64,000 nucleotides of DNA from Methanobacterium sp. UBA279 (GTDB lineage Archaea; Methanobacteriota; Methanobacteria; Methanobacteriales; Methanobacteriaceae): contig DAQK01000012.1 in assembly GCA_002502855.1 (NCBI GenBank), positions 10,191 through 74,190 on the forward strand. The letters are read 5' to 3'. Every line of letters starts with the position of its first letter. Positions within the stretch are counted from its first letter, which is position 1. The translations under genes and the position numbers were made by a program. This document shows, in pieces, positions 10,054 to 18,357 of the stretch. The notes under the pieces were generated by a model, which saw only the letters and a program-made list of their open reading frames with translations, ran no database searches and was not told the DNA's origin.

Positions 10054-11733
10054 TCAAGTTATTAAATTCATCGGACAACCAACTGTCTTTTCTATTTGTG
10101 ATTCATTTAACTCTTGTTGTAAGTATACAATATTACTATCATGTTCTATTTCATTGAAGTTATGGGTCACAATTATAATTGTCTTTTCTTTTTTTAAATT
10201 ATTAATGGCTTTGTTAATAGATTCTCTTGATTCGCTATCTATAGATTTTGTCACTTCATCCAGAAGAATAATGGCAGAATTTTTTAAAATAGCCCTTGCT
10301 AACGCAATTTTTTGTTTCTCTCCACTTGATAATGTTATTCCACTTTCCCCAATTTGTGTTTCATATCCATTTGGTAAATTTTCTATAAATTTATGGATAT
10401 TAACTAACTTCGCAGCCTGAATAATCTCATCCTTAGATGCTGAAAGATTTCCTATTTGAATATTTTCATAAATAGAATCATCAAATAAGTAAGGATCTGC
10501 AAATATCATTGATATATTTTTTATTAAATCCTCTTTATGCACTCTTGATATATCTTTTCCATCTATTTTAATTGAACCCTTGTTAGGAGAATAAATGGAA
10601 CATAATAATTTAAGAATCGTACTCTTTCCTGATCCATTCTCTCCAACTATATAATTAAGGCCTTTCTTAAAGGTTGCATTGAAATCCTGTAAGATAGGTC
10701 TATTTTGACCATAGGAAAACCATATATCTTTGAATTCTATTTCCCCCTTTTTAACTATCAATTCTTCTTGACCATTATAATCTTGTTTTAGATCAAAAAT
10801 TTCTTTGACCCTATCAAAAGCAGGTAAAGCACTTTTATAAGACGTCCATAATTGGGATAATTGGGAAACAGGTGAAAAAAATATAGCAGCATAGCTCATG
10901 AATGCTGTGAACGTTCCGATACTTAAAGATCCATTTATTACCATCGGCCCTCCAAAGATCAATATAAAAATTATTGGTACTCCTAAAATCAAATTACCAA
11001 CGGAGATGTTCAAAGAAGATGCTTTTGTATAATCTATCGAACTAGTATAATATTTATCTATTTTCTCCTTAAATTTATCTTGAGACCACTTTTCTAACCC
11101 AAAAACTTTTATTAATGGCACAATGGAAAGTTTTTCCTTCAAAAACGAATACACTGAAGCATTTTCTTCTAAAAAAATTTTTTGTCTTTTTTGCATTAGT
11201 TTCCCAAAAATAACGGAAGATAAAGAAAAAAGTAAAACTGGACTCATCACAACCAATGCAAGCTGTAAATTAAGATAGATCATTATAATAAACGGCACAA
11301 TAATGCTAATTACACTCATGATAAATTGTGGAATAATAATAGTAGGAATGTTTATTACCATTTGTGCATTAGCTATTATTCTGGTAATCATATCTCCAAC
11401 CTTGAAGTCCTGAGTATTTTCTATTGATGCATGCTGAACGTGGTTTAATGCACTTTTGGAAACACCTTTTAATATTATCACTTGTAATTTTCCGGTTAAA
11501 TAGTTGGAAATGTAACTTGAAACTGAAGATAAAAGATATAGCCCAACGAATGCTATAATGATAAAGAATAAGAGGCTAAAGTTTTTATCAATAAAAACAT
11601 TATCTATCAATAGTTTAGTCAGTAAAGGGTTGATAAATGAGAATAATAGACTTAAAAAACTCACAAATAAAAGAATCAATATGAGGAGCATGTGTGGTTT
11701 AACAAACTCATAGAAAAATCCCCTCTGATTCAA
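10054..11733 (-). CDS. ABC exporter, fused permease-ATPase (sactipeptide cluster)
   Basis: 559 residues: an N-terminal six-helix exporter domain (about 1-310) and a C-terminal ATPase with Walker A GENGSGKST, signature LSSGEKQKIALARA and Walker B IILLDEVTKSID. There is no N-terminal C39 peptidase, so it cannot itself trim a leader. Start is TTG at 11733 with GGAGG 7 nt before it. It is the last gene of the minus-strand run precursor - radical SAM - ATPase - permease - exporter, 38 nt after the permease. Inference: it exports the modified peptide. It is AT-rich like the rest of the cluster and unlike galE. Confidence 0.88.
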   Translation of the reverse strand: MNQRGFFYEFVKPHMLLILILLFVSFLSLLFSFINPLLTKLLIDNVFIDKNFSLLFFIIIAFVGLYLLSSVSSYISNYLTGKLQVIILKGVSKSALNHVQHASIENTQDFKVGDMITRIIANAQMVINIPTIIIPQFIMSVISIIVPFIIMIYLNLQLALVVMSPVLLFSLSSVIFGKLMQKRQKIFLEENASVYSFLKEKLSIVPLIKVFGLEKWSQDKFKEKIDKYYTSSIDYTKASSLNISVGNLILGVPIIFILIFGGPMVINGSLSIGTFTAFMSYAAIFFSPVSQLSQLWTSYKSALPAFDRVKEIFDLKQDYNGQEELIVKKGEIEFKDIWFSYGQNRPILQDFNATFKKGLNYIVGENGSGKSTILKLLCSIYSPNKGSIKIDGKDISRVHKEDLIKNISMIFADPYLFDDSIYENIQIGNLSASKDEIIQAAKLVNIHKFIENLPNGYETQIGESGITLSSGEKQKIALARAILKNSAIILLDEVTKSIDSESRESINKAINNLKKEKTIIIVTHNFNEIEHDSNIVYLQQELNESQIEKTVGCPMNLIT

Positions 11734-11771
11734 TGATACTCCTCCTATTATTTATTAATGACTATTACACT

Positions 11772-12491
11772 TTAAATTGTGACTTTCTCCTTATCTAATC
11801 GCCGTATTAAAAAAAGTACTAAAGCAATGCCTATAATAATTCCTATGATACTGTAAACTACAATTGGCCAGTTAACAAGATGGCCAGTGGCAATAGATCT
11901 AATAATTTTTCCAGACGATAGAAAAATCATAACACTGATACCAACTGCAAAATATTGCAAAATTTCCATTAATTTAGAATGAGTAAATCTTAAAATAGAC
12001 CATGACGCAAATCCTGCATAGATCATGGGAAGTGATGGGGATATAAATAAAACCACTATCCATACTGGAACCGATAAGATTGAAATCGGATTTAACCCAT
12101 TTAAAATACTCCATGTAATCAATAGTGTAACGATGACAATTATTACTATGGAGTAACTCAAGAAAAATATAGAGGCTATTTTACCTGCCCATACTGTTTT
12201 AAGGGAAACCGGTGTAGTTAAAAGTGCTTCAAAATTTCGAATTAACTTTTCATTACTGAATTTTTCCTGTACAAATGGAAGACATGTTAACAACATGGCA
12301 AAAGGAGGTAGAACTATAAAACACATTTCTATCCATAAATTTTGGATGTATCCATTTGGAGATGCTACTGTAGCAAGGAAACTTACACCTATAAAGACTA
12401 TGCTGTTTATAATTATCGTGACCAGATAATCAGTGCGTCCAGCCATTTCCTTTATCTCTTTTAGAAGTATTACTTTCAACTGTGGATTCAT
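11772..12491 (-). CDS. ABC-2 type permease (sactipeptide cluster)
   Basis: 239 residues, six hydrophobic segments, with the N-terminal amphipathic start (LKVILLKEIKEMAGR) and the FEALLTTPVSLKTVWAGK loop typical of NatB/ABC-2 permeases. The start ATG overlaps the stop of the ATPase gene (ATGA), so the two subunits are translationally coupled. Together they should form an ABC-2 exporter. In bacterial sactipeptide and lantibiotic clusters such pairs often give self-immunity, which is my preferred role here; export is the alternative. Confidence 0.85.
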   Translation of the reverse strand: MNPQLKVILLKEIKEMAGRTDYLVTIIINSIVFIGVSFLATVASPNGYIQNLWIEMCFIVLPPFAMLLTCLPFVQEKFSNEKLIRNFEALLTTPVSLKTVWAGKIASIFFLSYSIVIIVIVTLLITWSILNGLNPISILSVPVWIVVLFISPSLPMIYAGFASWSILRFTHSKLMEILQYFAVGISVMIFLSSGKIIRSIATGHLVNWPIVVYSIIGIIIGIALVLFLIRRLDKEKVTI

Positions 12492-13417
12492 GCTTCACCT
12501 TTACTATCAGCAACTAAGTTGAGGTAAACTTCTTCAAGTGATGAGTTAACTTCCCAGGTATCCAAAAGTCTTCTTTTTGTTAGATTAGATATTTCAAACC
12601 CTTTTTCTGGATAAAATGAGACCACCGAACCCTCCATTTTAACATCATAACCAATGTCCCGTAATTTTTTAGTCAGAAAATCAGCGTCATCGGGAGATTC
12701 AAGGCGAATAAAGAGTTTGGATTTTCCTAATTGAGTTATAACATCTTTTAAAGTCCCATTAAAGATTAATTCTCCATTTTTCAAAATAGCAATGTGTGAA
12801 CATATCTTTTGCACCTCTTCCAAATCATGTGAAGAAAAGAATATTGTTTTACCTTCAGCCGCTGAATCCTTTATAATATTTCTGATTAGATATCTTGATT
12901 CCGGGTCGACTCCTACTGTAGGCTCATCCAATATTAAAATATCAGGATCATTTACCAAAGCCCTGGCTAAGTTTAATCTTTTACGCATACCAAAGGAATA
13001 TTCAGCAACCCTCACATCAGCCCATTCAGATAATTTAACTAAATCAATCATATGTTTTGCTCGTTTTATTGCATTTTGACCTTCTATACCATATAATTCT
13101 GCCCAAAAAACCAAATTTTGCAAACCAGTGAGTTGTGTATACAAACCATCAAATTCTAATACAGATCCAATATGCCTTCTTGTATCCATAGCTTTGTAAT
13201 CATCAATATATGGATCTCCACCTAAAACACTGACATCTCCCGAATGCGGTTTAATCAATCCCAATATGAGTTTAATGGTTGTTGTTTTCCCTGACCCATT
13301 AGGACCCAAATAACCAAATATCTGCCCATTTCTAACTTCAAGAGAAATTCCTCTCAAGGCTTCATAATCTCCATAAAGCCTGTGAACATTTTTTAGTTCT
13401 AAAATTATTTTATCCAA
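12488..13417 (-). CDS. ABC transporter ATP-binding protein (sactipeptide cluster)
   Basis: 309-residue ATPase: Walker A GPNGSGKTT near residue 39, ABC signature in variant form YSFGMRKRLNLARAL, Walker B ILILDEPT and the H-loop SSHDLEEV. A C-terminal extension of about 90 residues is typical of ABC-2 drug or bacteriocin-immunity ATPases. Start is TTG at 13417, with AAGGAGG inside the 3' end of the radical SAM gene, which it overlaps by 8 nt. It pairs with the ABC-2 permease downstream. The tight overlaps place maturase, ATPase and permease on one message. Confidence 0.9.
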   Translation of the reverse strand: MDKIILELKNVHRLYGDYEALRGISLEVRNGQIFGYLGPNGSGKTTTIKLILGLIKPHSGDVSVLGGDPYIDDYKAMDTRRHIGSVLEFDGLYTQLTGLQNLVFWAELYGIEGQNAIKRAKHMIDLVKLSEWADVRVAEYSFGMRKRLNLARALVNDPDILILDEPTVGVDPESRYLIRNIIKDSAAEGKTIFFSSHDLEEVQKICSHIAILKNGELIFNGTLKDVITQLGKSKLFIRLESPDDADFLTKKLRDIGYDVKMEGSVVSFYPEKGFEISNLTKRRLLDTWEVNSSLEEVYLNLVADSKGEA

Positions 13418-14756
13418 TCCTCTTGGCCTCCTTCAAAACTGAATCTATCTCGGTAATTTTTCCCCAAGAACATTTATTTCCTATTTCATAATATCTTCTA
13501 AGTCCCCTAACCACACAGTTTCCACAGAAATCAATATGTTCACAATCCCCGCATAATTCTGGTTTAGGATCCTCTACTTGAATGACTGGATACTTTAATA
13601 ATATTTCGTGTAAATTATCATTGTAGACATTACCAATTGGAAAATCATTAGGATCTGCCATTGGACATAATTTGATGTCTCCGTTAGGTGTAATAGCGAT
13701 AACGATATTTCCAGCCCCACACTGTGAATTTCTTCTATCAGAGGTTAATTCTTGATATTCAGAGGCCTTAACTACAAAATTACCAAATTTCTCTTCAAGT
13801 TCTTTTGCTAAATCAGTTAATTGAGGTATGTTTTGAGGCGTGAAAACATGATCATATGAAAGTTCAGAATTTAATTGACCTCGACCTACAGGAACTATAG
13901 GAGAAATTATAAACGATGTAGCACCTAACTCTTTTGCTAAATTTGCAGTGTTAAAGACCTGATCAATATTTTTTGGGGTTATTAGCATTGATGCCCTAAC
14001 CATGAAACCTTCTTTGCTCAACAATTCGATAGCATTTTTGGCATTTTCAAATGCACCCCTTTTATTGCAGAACCAATCCACATATCCTTGATTATCTCCA
14101 GTTAAATTAACTTGAAACGATAAATTAGATTTATATTTAAGTAAGTTAGTTAAATGACCTTCATTCAGCATGTATCCATTTGTAATAATACTGACTAACG
14201 GAAATCGTTTTGCACAATGCTCCACAATACTAAAAAAGTCCGGATGCATTGTTGGTTCACCTCCAGTTAGTTCAGCCACACAAATACCATAATCTGCTAG
14301 GCGATCTAACAAGCTAATCAATTTTTCTGAATCCGCAAATTCTTCTCTCTCAGGACCACCCTCAATATAACAATGTCTGCAAAAGAAATTACAATTGTAG
14401 GTTAATTCGACTGAAACTTGAGTAGGCGCATCAATATCCCAATTTCCAGTTACTAAAATATTTCTTTCGATATTTTGAGGATAAATATCAACTAAAATAT
14501 CACTATTTTCATCCAAATAAGATTTTATGATCTTTAGCGTTGGTTGATATTCCTCATTATAATGAGAACTAATTATACCTGCAATTTCCTCTAACTCTTT
14601 CTTACCATCACAATGTTCAAGAATTCTGGCTGCAGATTCATTTACTTCACAAAAATGTCTGCGATCTTTAAGAGAATAAACACGCCCTCTAGTTTTACAT
14701 TTTTGAAGTGTATAACCTTCTTTTAAGACAGGAAACAATTTGTTATTTCTACTCAT
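13410..14756 (-). CDS. Radical SAM/SPASM maturase with N-terminal RiPP recognition domain (predicted sactisynthase)
   Basis: 448 residues. Residues 1-95 look like a PqqD-type RiPP recognition element. The radical SAM core carries Cys122-x3-Cys126-x2-Cys129 for the SAM-binding cluster and GGEP at 165-168. The C-terminus is a SPASM domain with Cys346, 364, 402, 405, 411, 414 and 429 for auxiliary [4Fe-4S] clusters. This architecture is that of enzymes forming Cys-to-alpha-carbon thioethers in sactipeptides. AAGGAG precedes the ATG. The Cys-rich precursor lies 215 bp upstream on the same strand. Family fold is near certain; sactisynthase activity is inferred from the precursor. Confidence 0.9.
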   Translation of the reverse strand: MSRNNKLFPVLKEGYTLQKCKTRGRVYSLKDRRHFCEVNESAARILEHCDGKKELEEIAGIISSHYNEEYQPTLKIIKSYLDENSDILVDIYPQNIERNILVTGNWDIDAPTQVSVELTYNCNFFCRHCYIEGGPEREEFADSEKLISLLDRLADYGICVAELTGGEPTMHPDFFSIVEHCAKRFPLVSIITNGYMLNEGHLTNLLKYKSNLSFQVNLTGDNQGYVDWFCNKRGAFENAKNAIELLSKEGFMVRASMLITPKNIDQVFNTANLAKELGATSFIISPIVPVGRGQLNSELSYDHVFTPQNIPQLTDLAKELEEKFGNFVVKASEYQELTSDRRNSQCGAGNIVIAITPNGDIKLCPMADPNDFPIGNVYNDNLHEILLKYPVIQVEDPKPELCGDCEHIDFCGNCVVRGLRRYYEIGNKCSWGKITEIDSVLKEAKRIG

Positions 14757-14971
14757 TTTTCTTTCTCCTTAATTTAAATCGGATTTATAACCAATAATTT
14801 ATCCTGAATACACCTTTTTTAAATTATTTTATAATGTTACCAATTAATATGGTGCTAATCTGAATTTTGTACTGTCAGAAGTCTTAACTAATATTAACTT
14901 CAAAAAAAATATTGAACACTACCAACCATTATAGCCAAATTCAGTTGATGAACTAAACCTTTAATGTCCTA

Positions 14972-15094
14972 TTAACCTAATTGCCCGGCTACAAAGAAAA
15001 CACTAAAGAGCACCAAATGCATAACACACGTCGCACAACCACCGCAAACAACACACCAGTCATTATTTGGGCTAACTGTTTCTGGTTGGATCAT
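14972..15094 (-). CDS. Thurincin-H-like sactipeptide precursor (40 aa)
   Basis: I translated this short minus-strand frame myself. A perfect AAAGGAGGTG (15100-15109) lies 5 nt before ATG at 15094. The product has an 11-residue leader-like start (MIQPETVSPNN). A core follows, opening DWCVVCGGCATC with Cys14, 17, 20 and 23 in exact CxxCxxCxxC spacing. A hydrophobic tail ends AGQLG. From memory, Bacillus thurincin H has a nine-residue leader and a core opening DWTCWSCLVCAAC, the same D-W start, Cys spacing and size. It directly precedes a radical SAM/SPASM gene and transporters. The peptide is most likely a four-thioether hairpin. It is hydrophobic and probably membrane-active. Confidence 0.85.
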   Translation of the reverse strand: MIQPETVSPNNDWCVVCGGCATCVMHLVLFSVFFVAGQLG

Positions 15095-15126
15095 GTTTTC
15101 ACCTCCTTTGATTTGATGGTTTAATG

Positions 15127-15173
15127 TATTAATATGTTATTAATAAATACTTCTAAAGTATCACTTTCATACT
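15127..15173. promoter_or_regulatory. Promoter/operator of the sactipeptide precursor: two inverted repeats
   Basis: TATTAAT-5-ATTAATA (15127-15145) is a perfect 7-bp inverted repeat overlapping the AT-rich TATA-like segment, about 33-51 bp upstream of the precursor ATG. A second one, AGTAT-7-ATACT (15157-15173), lies just upstream. Size and symmetry suit a dimeric winged-helix regulator such as the MarR protein encoded at 15333-15764. Assignment to that protein is inference. Confidence 0.5.
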
Positions 15174-15332
15174 ATTCAAATTCATTATTAATTGAATTTT
15201 GGATTATCACGAATCCAAATTAAAAAATTTAACCCATTCATTACTCTTATCAATTAAAATAGACTTAAACCAACTATTTAGACTAGATCATAGGTGCTTC
15301 GAAAAATTTGCTATAATCAGATGTCAATCTCT

Positions 15333-15764
15333 TTATTCTTCCTTTGATAACTTTGAATTAAATATTTTTAATAACGCAGCAAGTTTTTTCAAATCTCCAT
15401 CATCAAAGCTACGCAAATCTTTAGTTTTAGCTTTTTGCCATTTGTCCAAATATTTTATACCCCCATCTGTTATTGTAATGTTAACCACCCTTCGATCACT
15501 CATATCCGGTACGCGTTTGACCAATCCAATTTCCACAAGTCTATCGATTATATAAGTCATATTTTGCTTTTTGACACTTGTCAACCTTCCAATTTCAGAT
15601 ATTGGTAATTTTTTTCGTTTTTTTAATATCATCAATGTCAGATAATGGTTAAATGTTATTTTCCTACGTCCATCAAAATTTCTATATTGAAAATCATGAT
15701 TTTTAAAAAAGTGATGTAATAGAAATATATTGATTAAAATTTCACCTAATTCTTCATCATCCAT
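15333..15764 (-). CDS. MarR family transcriptional regulator
   Basis: 143 residues with a winged helix-turn-helix: LPISEIGRLTSVKKQNMTYIIDRL is the recognition region, and the wing includes the DRRVVNITIT strand with the D-R-R signature. Flanking helices would form the dimer. It is encoded just upstream of the precursor on the same strand but with a separate 238-bp gap, so it probably has its own transcript. MarR proteins usually repress nearby genes and respond to small ligands. Role here (control of the sactipeptide operon) is inferred from position and the inverted repeats. Confidence 0.85.
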   Translation of the reverse strand: MDDEELGEILINIFLLHHFFKNHDFQYRNFDGRRKITFNHYLTLMILKKRKKLPISEIGRLTSVKKQNMTYIIDRLVEIGLVKRVPDMSDRRVVNITITDGGIKYLDKWQKAKTKDLRSFDDGDLKKLAALLKIFNSKLSKEE

Positions 15765-16156
15765 TTAAAAACCTTCATTTGCTCACATCTAAGCTAAATG
15801 GATTCACTTTAGTAATACTCCCAAAAAATTTAAGAATCCTATTCTAGTTGCCAATACCCTGTCACATATATTTACAATTTATCCCGTATAACTGTGATGG
15901 TAACCACATAATAATATAATTTTAAAATAAATTAATTTAACTTACTTTAATATTTTAATCACTATATTGATGTTGTTTCTTTAGCTTGTATCATTAATAC
16001 TCTTTATTCGGACACGAACAGTTTTAACCTCATGACAGCCCTAATGTAGTACATACACTTGTTTAAATAAAAAACTTTAGTTTTAATTAAAAGTTTGCAT
16101 AATATAAATTATTAAGTTATTATAATTTGCTTCAAACAATATCAAATGTGGGGAAA
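15765..16156. other. AT-rich intergenic region, no gene seen
   Basis: About 390 bp between the divergent MarR and nuclease genes. I see only AT-rich promoter-like sequence (for example TAATATAATTTTAAAATAAA near 15910) and no open frame with a ribosome binding site. Confidence 0.5.
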
Positions 16157-16673
16157 ATGAAACAAAAATTCTCCCTGATTCTCATCTTTGTGGTCATAGT
16201 GACCATAACAAGATGCACCAACCAGGACACCAGCCTAAATGATAGTTATCAATCTTTCATAGAAAACAATTTGTCCATTAATTTTGAAGAAAAATAACAC
16301 ACTATCCAACCCAACTGAAACTCAAAATCCCGCCCCGGAAGTCCATTACGAAGTAAGCGGACTCTGTTATCATGTGGTAGATGGTGACACCATAGATGTA
16401 GAAGGAGTGGGTAGGATAAGACTCGTGGGGGTTAACACCCCTGAACGGGGGGAGCCCGCTTATACTTCGGCTACAGACTTCGTAAAAAGCATGGTCGAGG
16501 GTAAAACGGTGTATTTGGATATCGACGATGCCAAACACTACGATAAATATGGCCGAACCCTGGCCGTGGTTTACATCGACGACAAAAACCTCAACCAGGA
16601 GCTTTTAGAAAATGGATACGCAGAGGTGATGTATATTCCGCCGTCTGAGTTTAATCCCTATTCGTGGACTTAG
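16157..16673 (+). pseudogene. Thermonuclease-like lipoprotein, broken by a +1 A frameshift
   Basis: ATG at 16157 opens a lipoprotein-type signal (MKQKFSLILIFVVIVTITRC, lipobox-like Cys20), but the frame hits TAA at 16295. The staphylococcal-nuclease domain continues in the +1 frame. It has VVDGDTIDV, IRLVGVNTPERG and KYGRTLAVV, the conserved Asp/Thr, Arg-Glu and Arg sites. Removing one A from the A-run at 16288-16292 joins both frames into exactly 172 codons (171 aa). It would be a secreted or membrane-anchored Ca-dependent nuclease. It is either truly broken or a sequencing error; a TTG start at 16284 could make an unsecreted fragment of 129 aa. Confidence 0.8.
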
Positions 16674-16843
16674 TTCGATAATTTCTCCTAATAGAAGAAT
16701 AGGAAGAGAATACTCTTTTACAAGCGATTAAACTGATCTAAATGCCAAACAGATTTTAAAACCCTAAATAATGCCAGAATTATATTGTTAGAAAGTAATT
16801 TTAATTGGTATGAAAAAAATATAAAAATGGTGAGTGATGCGAC

Positions 16844-17065
16844 ATGAAAAGTTCATTTAATGCTATATTTGAAAAAGTCAACGATTGTTATATTGGATAC
16901 GTTGAAGAACTCCCTGGTGCGAATACTCAGGGTAAAACACTTGAAGAAGCACGTGAGAACCTGTATGAAGCCATTGAGTTGATTCTATTATCAAATAGGG
17001 AAATAACAGAAAAAGGATTACAGGGTAAGGAATTTATTCGCGAAAAGATAAAAGTTGATATTTAA
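16844..17065 (+). CDS. hicB: HicB family antitoxin (short form)
   Basis: 73 residues with the partial RNase-H-like HicB fold: FNAIFEKVNDCYIGYVEELPGANTQGKTLEEARENLYEAIELIL is typical. There is no C-terminal DNA-binding domain, as in many short HicB proteins. The stop overlaps the HicA start by 1 nt, the standard coupled arrangement with antitoxin first. GGTGAGTG lies upstream of ATG. It should bind and neutralise HicA. Confidence 0.88.
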   Translation: MKSSFNAIFEKVNDCYIGYVEELPGANTQGKTLEEARENLYEAIELILLSNREITEKGLQGKEFIREKIKVDI

Positions 17066-17252
17066 TGAAACGGCGTAAATTAATTCGTCATTTGAGAGAG
17101 CACGGCTGTGAATTCATTCGAGAAGGTCGAAAACATACAGTTTACTATAATCCATCAAATAAAAAGACATCCACGATGCCAAGACATAGTGAGATTATGG
17201 ATGCCTTGCAAGAAAGATTTGCAAAGATCTGGAAGTCCCCTTTCCAGAATGA
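17065..17252 (+). pseudogene. hicA: HicA family toxin, C-terminus frameshifted
   Basis: HicA is a small double-stranded-RNA-binding-fold mRNA interferase. The N-terminal 45 residues are classic: KRRKLIRHLREHGCEFIREG, the catalytic His in RKHTVYYNP, and MPRHSEI. After that, the annotated frame runs on to 17280 with an atypical tail. In the adjacent frame the DNA reads KICKDLEVPFPE and stops at 17252, which is the expected HicA ending. Adding one A to the AAA at 17213-17215 gives an exact 62-residue protein. Toxin may therefore be altered or the base call wrong. An active His is retained either way. Confidence 0.75.
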
Positions 17253-17400
17253 CCATATTATTCTCAAGCTACAAGCATAATATGCTATCCCAAAACCCCC
17301 CCCTTAAATCAAGAGCTATTTAAGGAAACTGGCGTCCGATAGTATTACATACCACCTTCAATTCAATCCTATTTTAATCTCAACCCTAACTGTCTAAGTC

Positions 17401-18357
17401 TTACAGAAATTCAGGCAGGACTTCCTTTTTATAAAAATTTATGAACCCTTCCTGATCAGGTCCCAGTTGATGGATGAATACATGGTCATATCCTGCTTTA
17501 ATGAATCTATTTATCTTATCTATATGGTCCTGGGGGTTGTTACCGTAGGTTATTCCTGCAATTTCGGTTTCAGGATCTAACATTTTAGCCAGGGATTCAA
17601 AATATCTGGGTGAGTATAACTCCCAGTTTATACCACCTTTATTTGCAATTATGGGCCAGTGATCATAGGCAGTTTTCATCGCTTCTTCCCGGCTTTCCGC
17701 CCAGCAGACTGAAGCCTCAGCGTAGCATGGTTTACCTTTCCCTCCTGACTTCTTAAATATTTCCACCAGGTCTTTTTTTATCCCTGGTGTGATTAATCCG
17801 TCAGCCAGTCTACCCGCATTTCTAGCGGCTTTTTCTCCATCAGCAGCCATGAATATGAGTGGAAGCTCATCTGGTAGGGTGTAAATCCTGGCATTTTCTA
17901 TGGTGTAGTATTTACCTTCAAAGTTCTGCATTCCACCCTGCCAGAGTATCCGGATCACCTTCACCGCCTCTTCAAACATTTCAATTCTAATATGCGCCGG
18001 TGGCCAGGGGTCTCCCAATATGTGTTCATTAAGGTTTTCCCCTGATCCCAACCCCAGCATGAACCTGCCGGGCATCATGGAAGCTGCTGTGGCTGCAGCC
18101 TGGGCAATGATAACTGGATTTATTCGGATGGTGGGGCAGGTAACTGCAGTTCCCACCTTTAATTCTGTGGTTGACTGTGAAACACCGCCCAGGGTGCACC
18201 ATACAAAGGGGCTTTCACCCTGTTTATCTACCCATGGGTGGTAATGATCTGAAGCCATGGCAAAGTTAAAACCTGCTTCTTCAGCCATTTTAGCGTATCG
18301 CACAAGATCTAGAGGATTGGTGTCCTCACTGGATAATTTATAACCTAATTTAACCAT
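17401..18357 (-). CDS. F420-dependent LLM-class oxidoreductase (TIGR03557-like)
   Basis: 318 residues with the luciferase-like TIM-barrel pattern of coenzyme F420 enzymes: LGYKLSSEDTNPLDLVRYAKMAEEAGF at the start, the SDHYHPW segment, and the GRFMLGLGSGENLNEH loop that binds F420 phosphate. It matches the TIGR03557 group related to F420-dependent glucose-6-phosphate dehydrogenase; the true substrate is unknown. Cytoplasmic, probably monocistronic. GGGAGA precedes the ATG. Confidence 0.88.
   Translation of the reverse strand: MVKLGYKLSSEDTNPLDLVRYAKMAEEAGFNFAMASDHYHPWVDKQGESPFVWCTLGGVSQSTTELKVGTAVTCPTIRINPVIIAQAAATAASMMPGRFMLGLGSGENLNEHILGDPWPPAHIRIEMFEEAVKVIRILWQGGMQNFEGKYYTIENARIYTLPDELPLIFMAADGEKAARNAGRLADGLITPGIKKDLVEIFKKSGGKGKPCYAEASVCWAESREEAMKTAYDHWPIIANKGGINWELYSPRYFESLAKMLDPETEIAGITYGNNPQDHIDKINRFIKAGYDHVFIHQLGPDQEGFINFYKKEVLPEFL

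Noticed and set aside
16157..16673. Programmed ribosomal frameshift in the nuclease gene
   Set aside because: The A5 run lacks a convincing slippery heptamer and structure, and similar one-base lesions occur in several unrelated genes, so error or decay is simpler.
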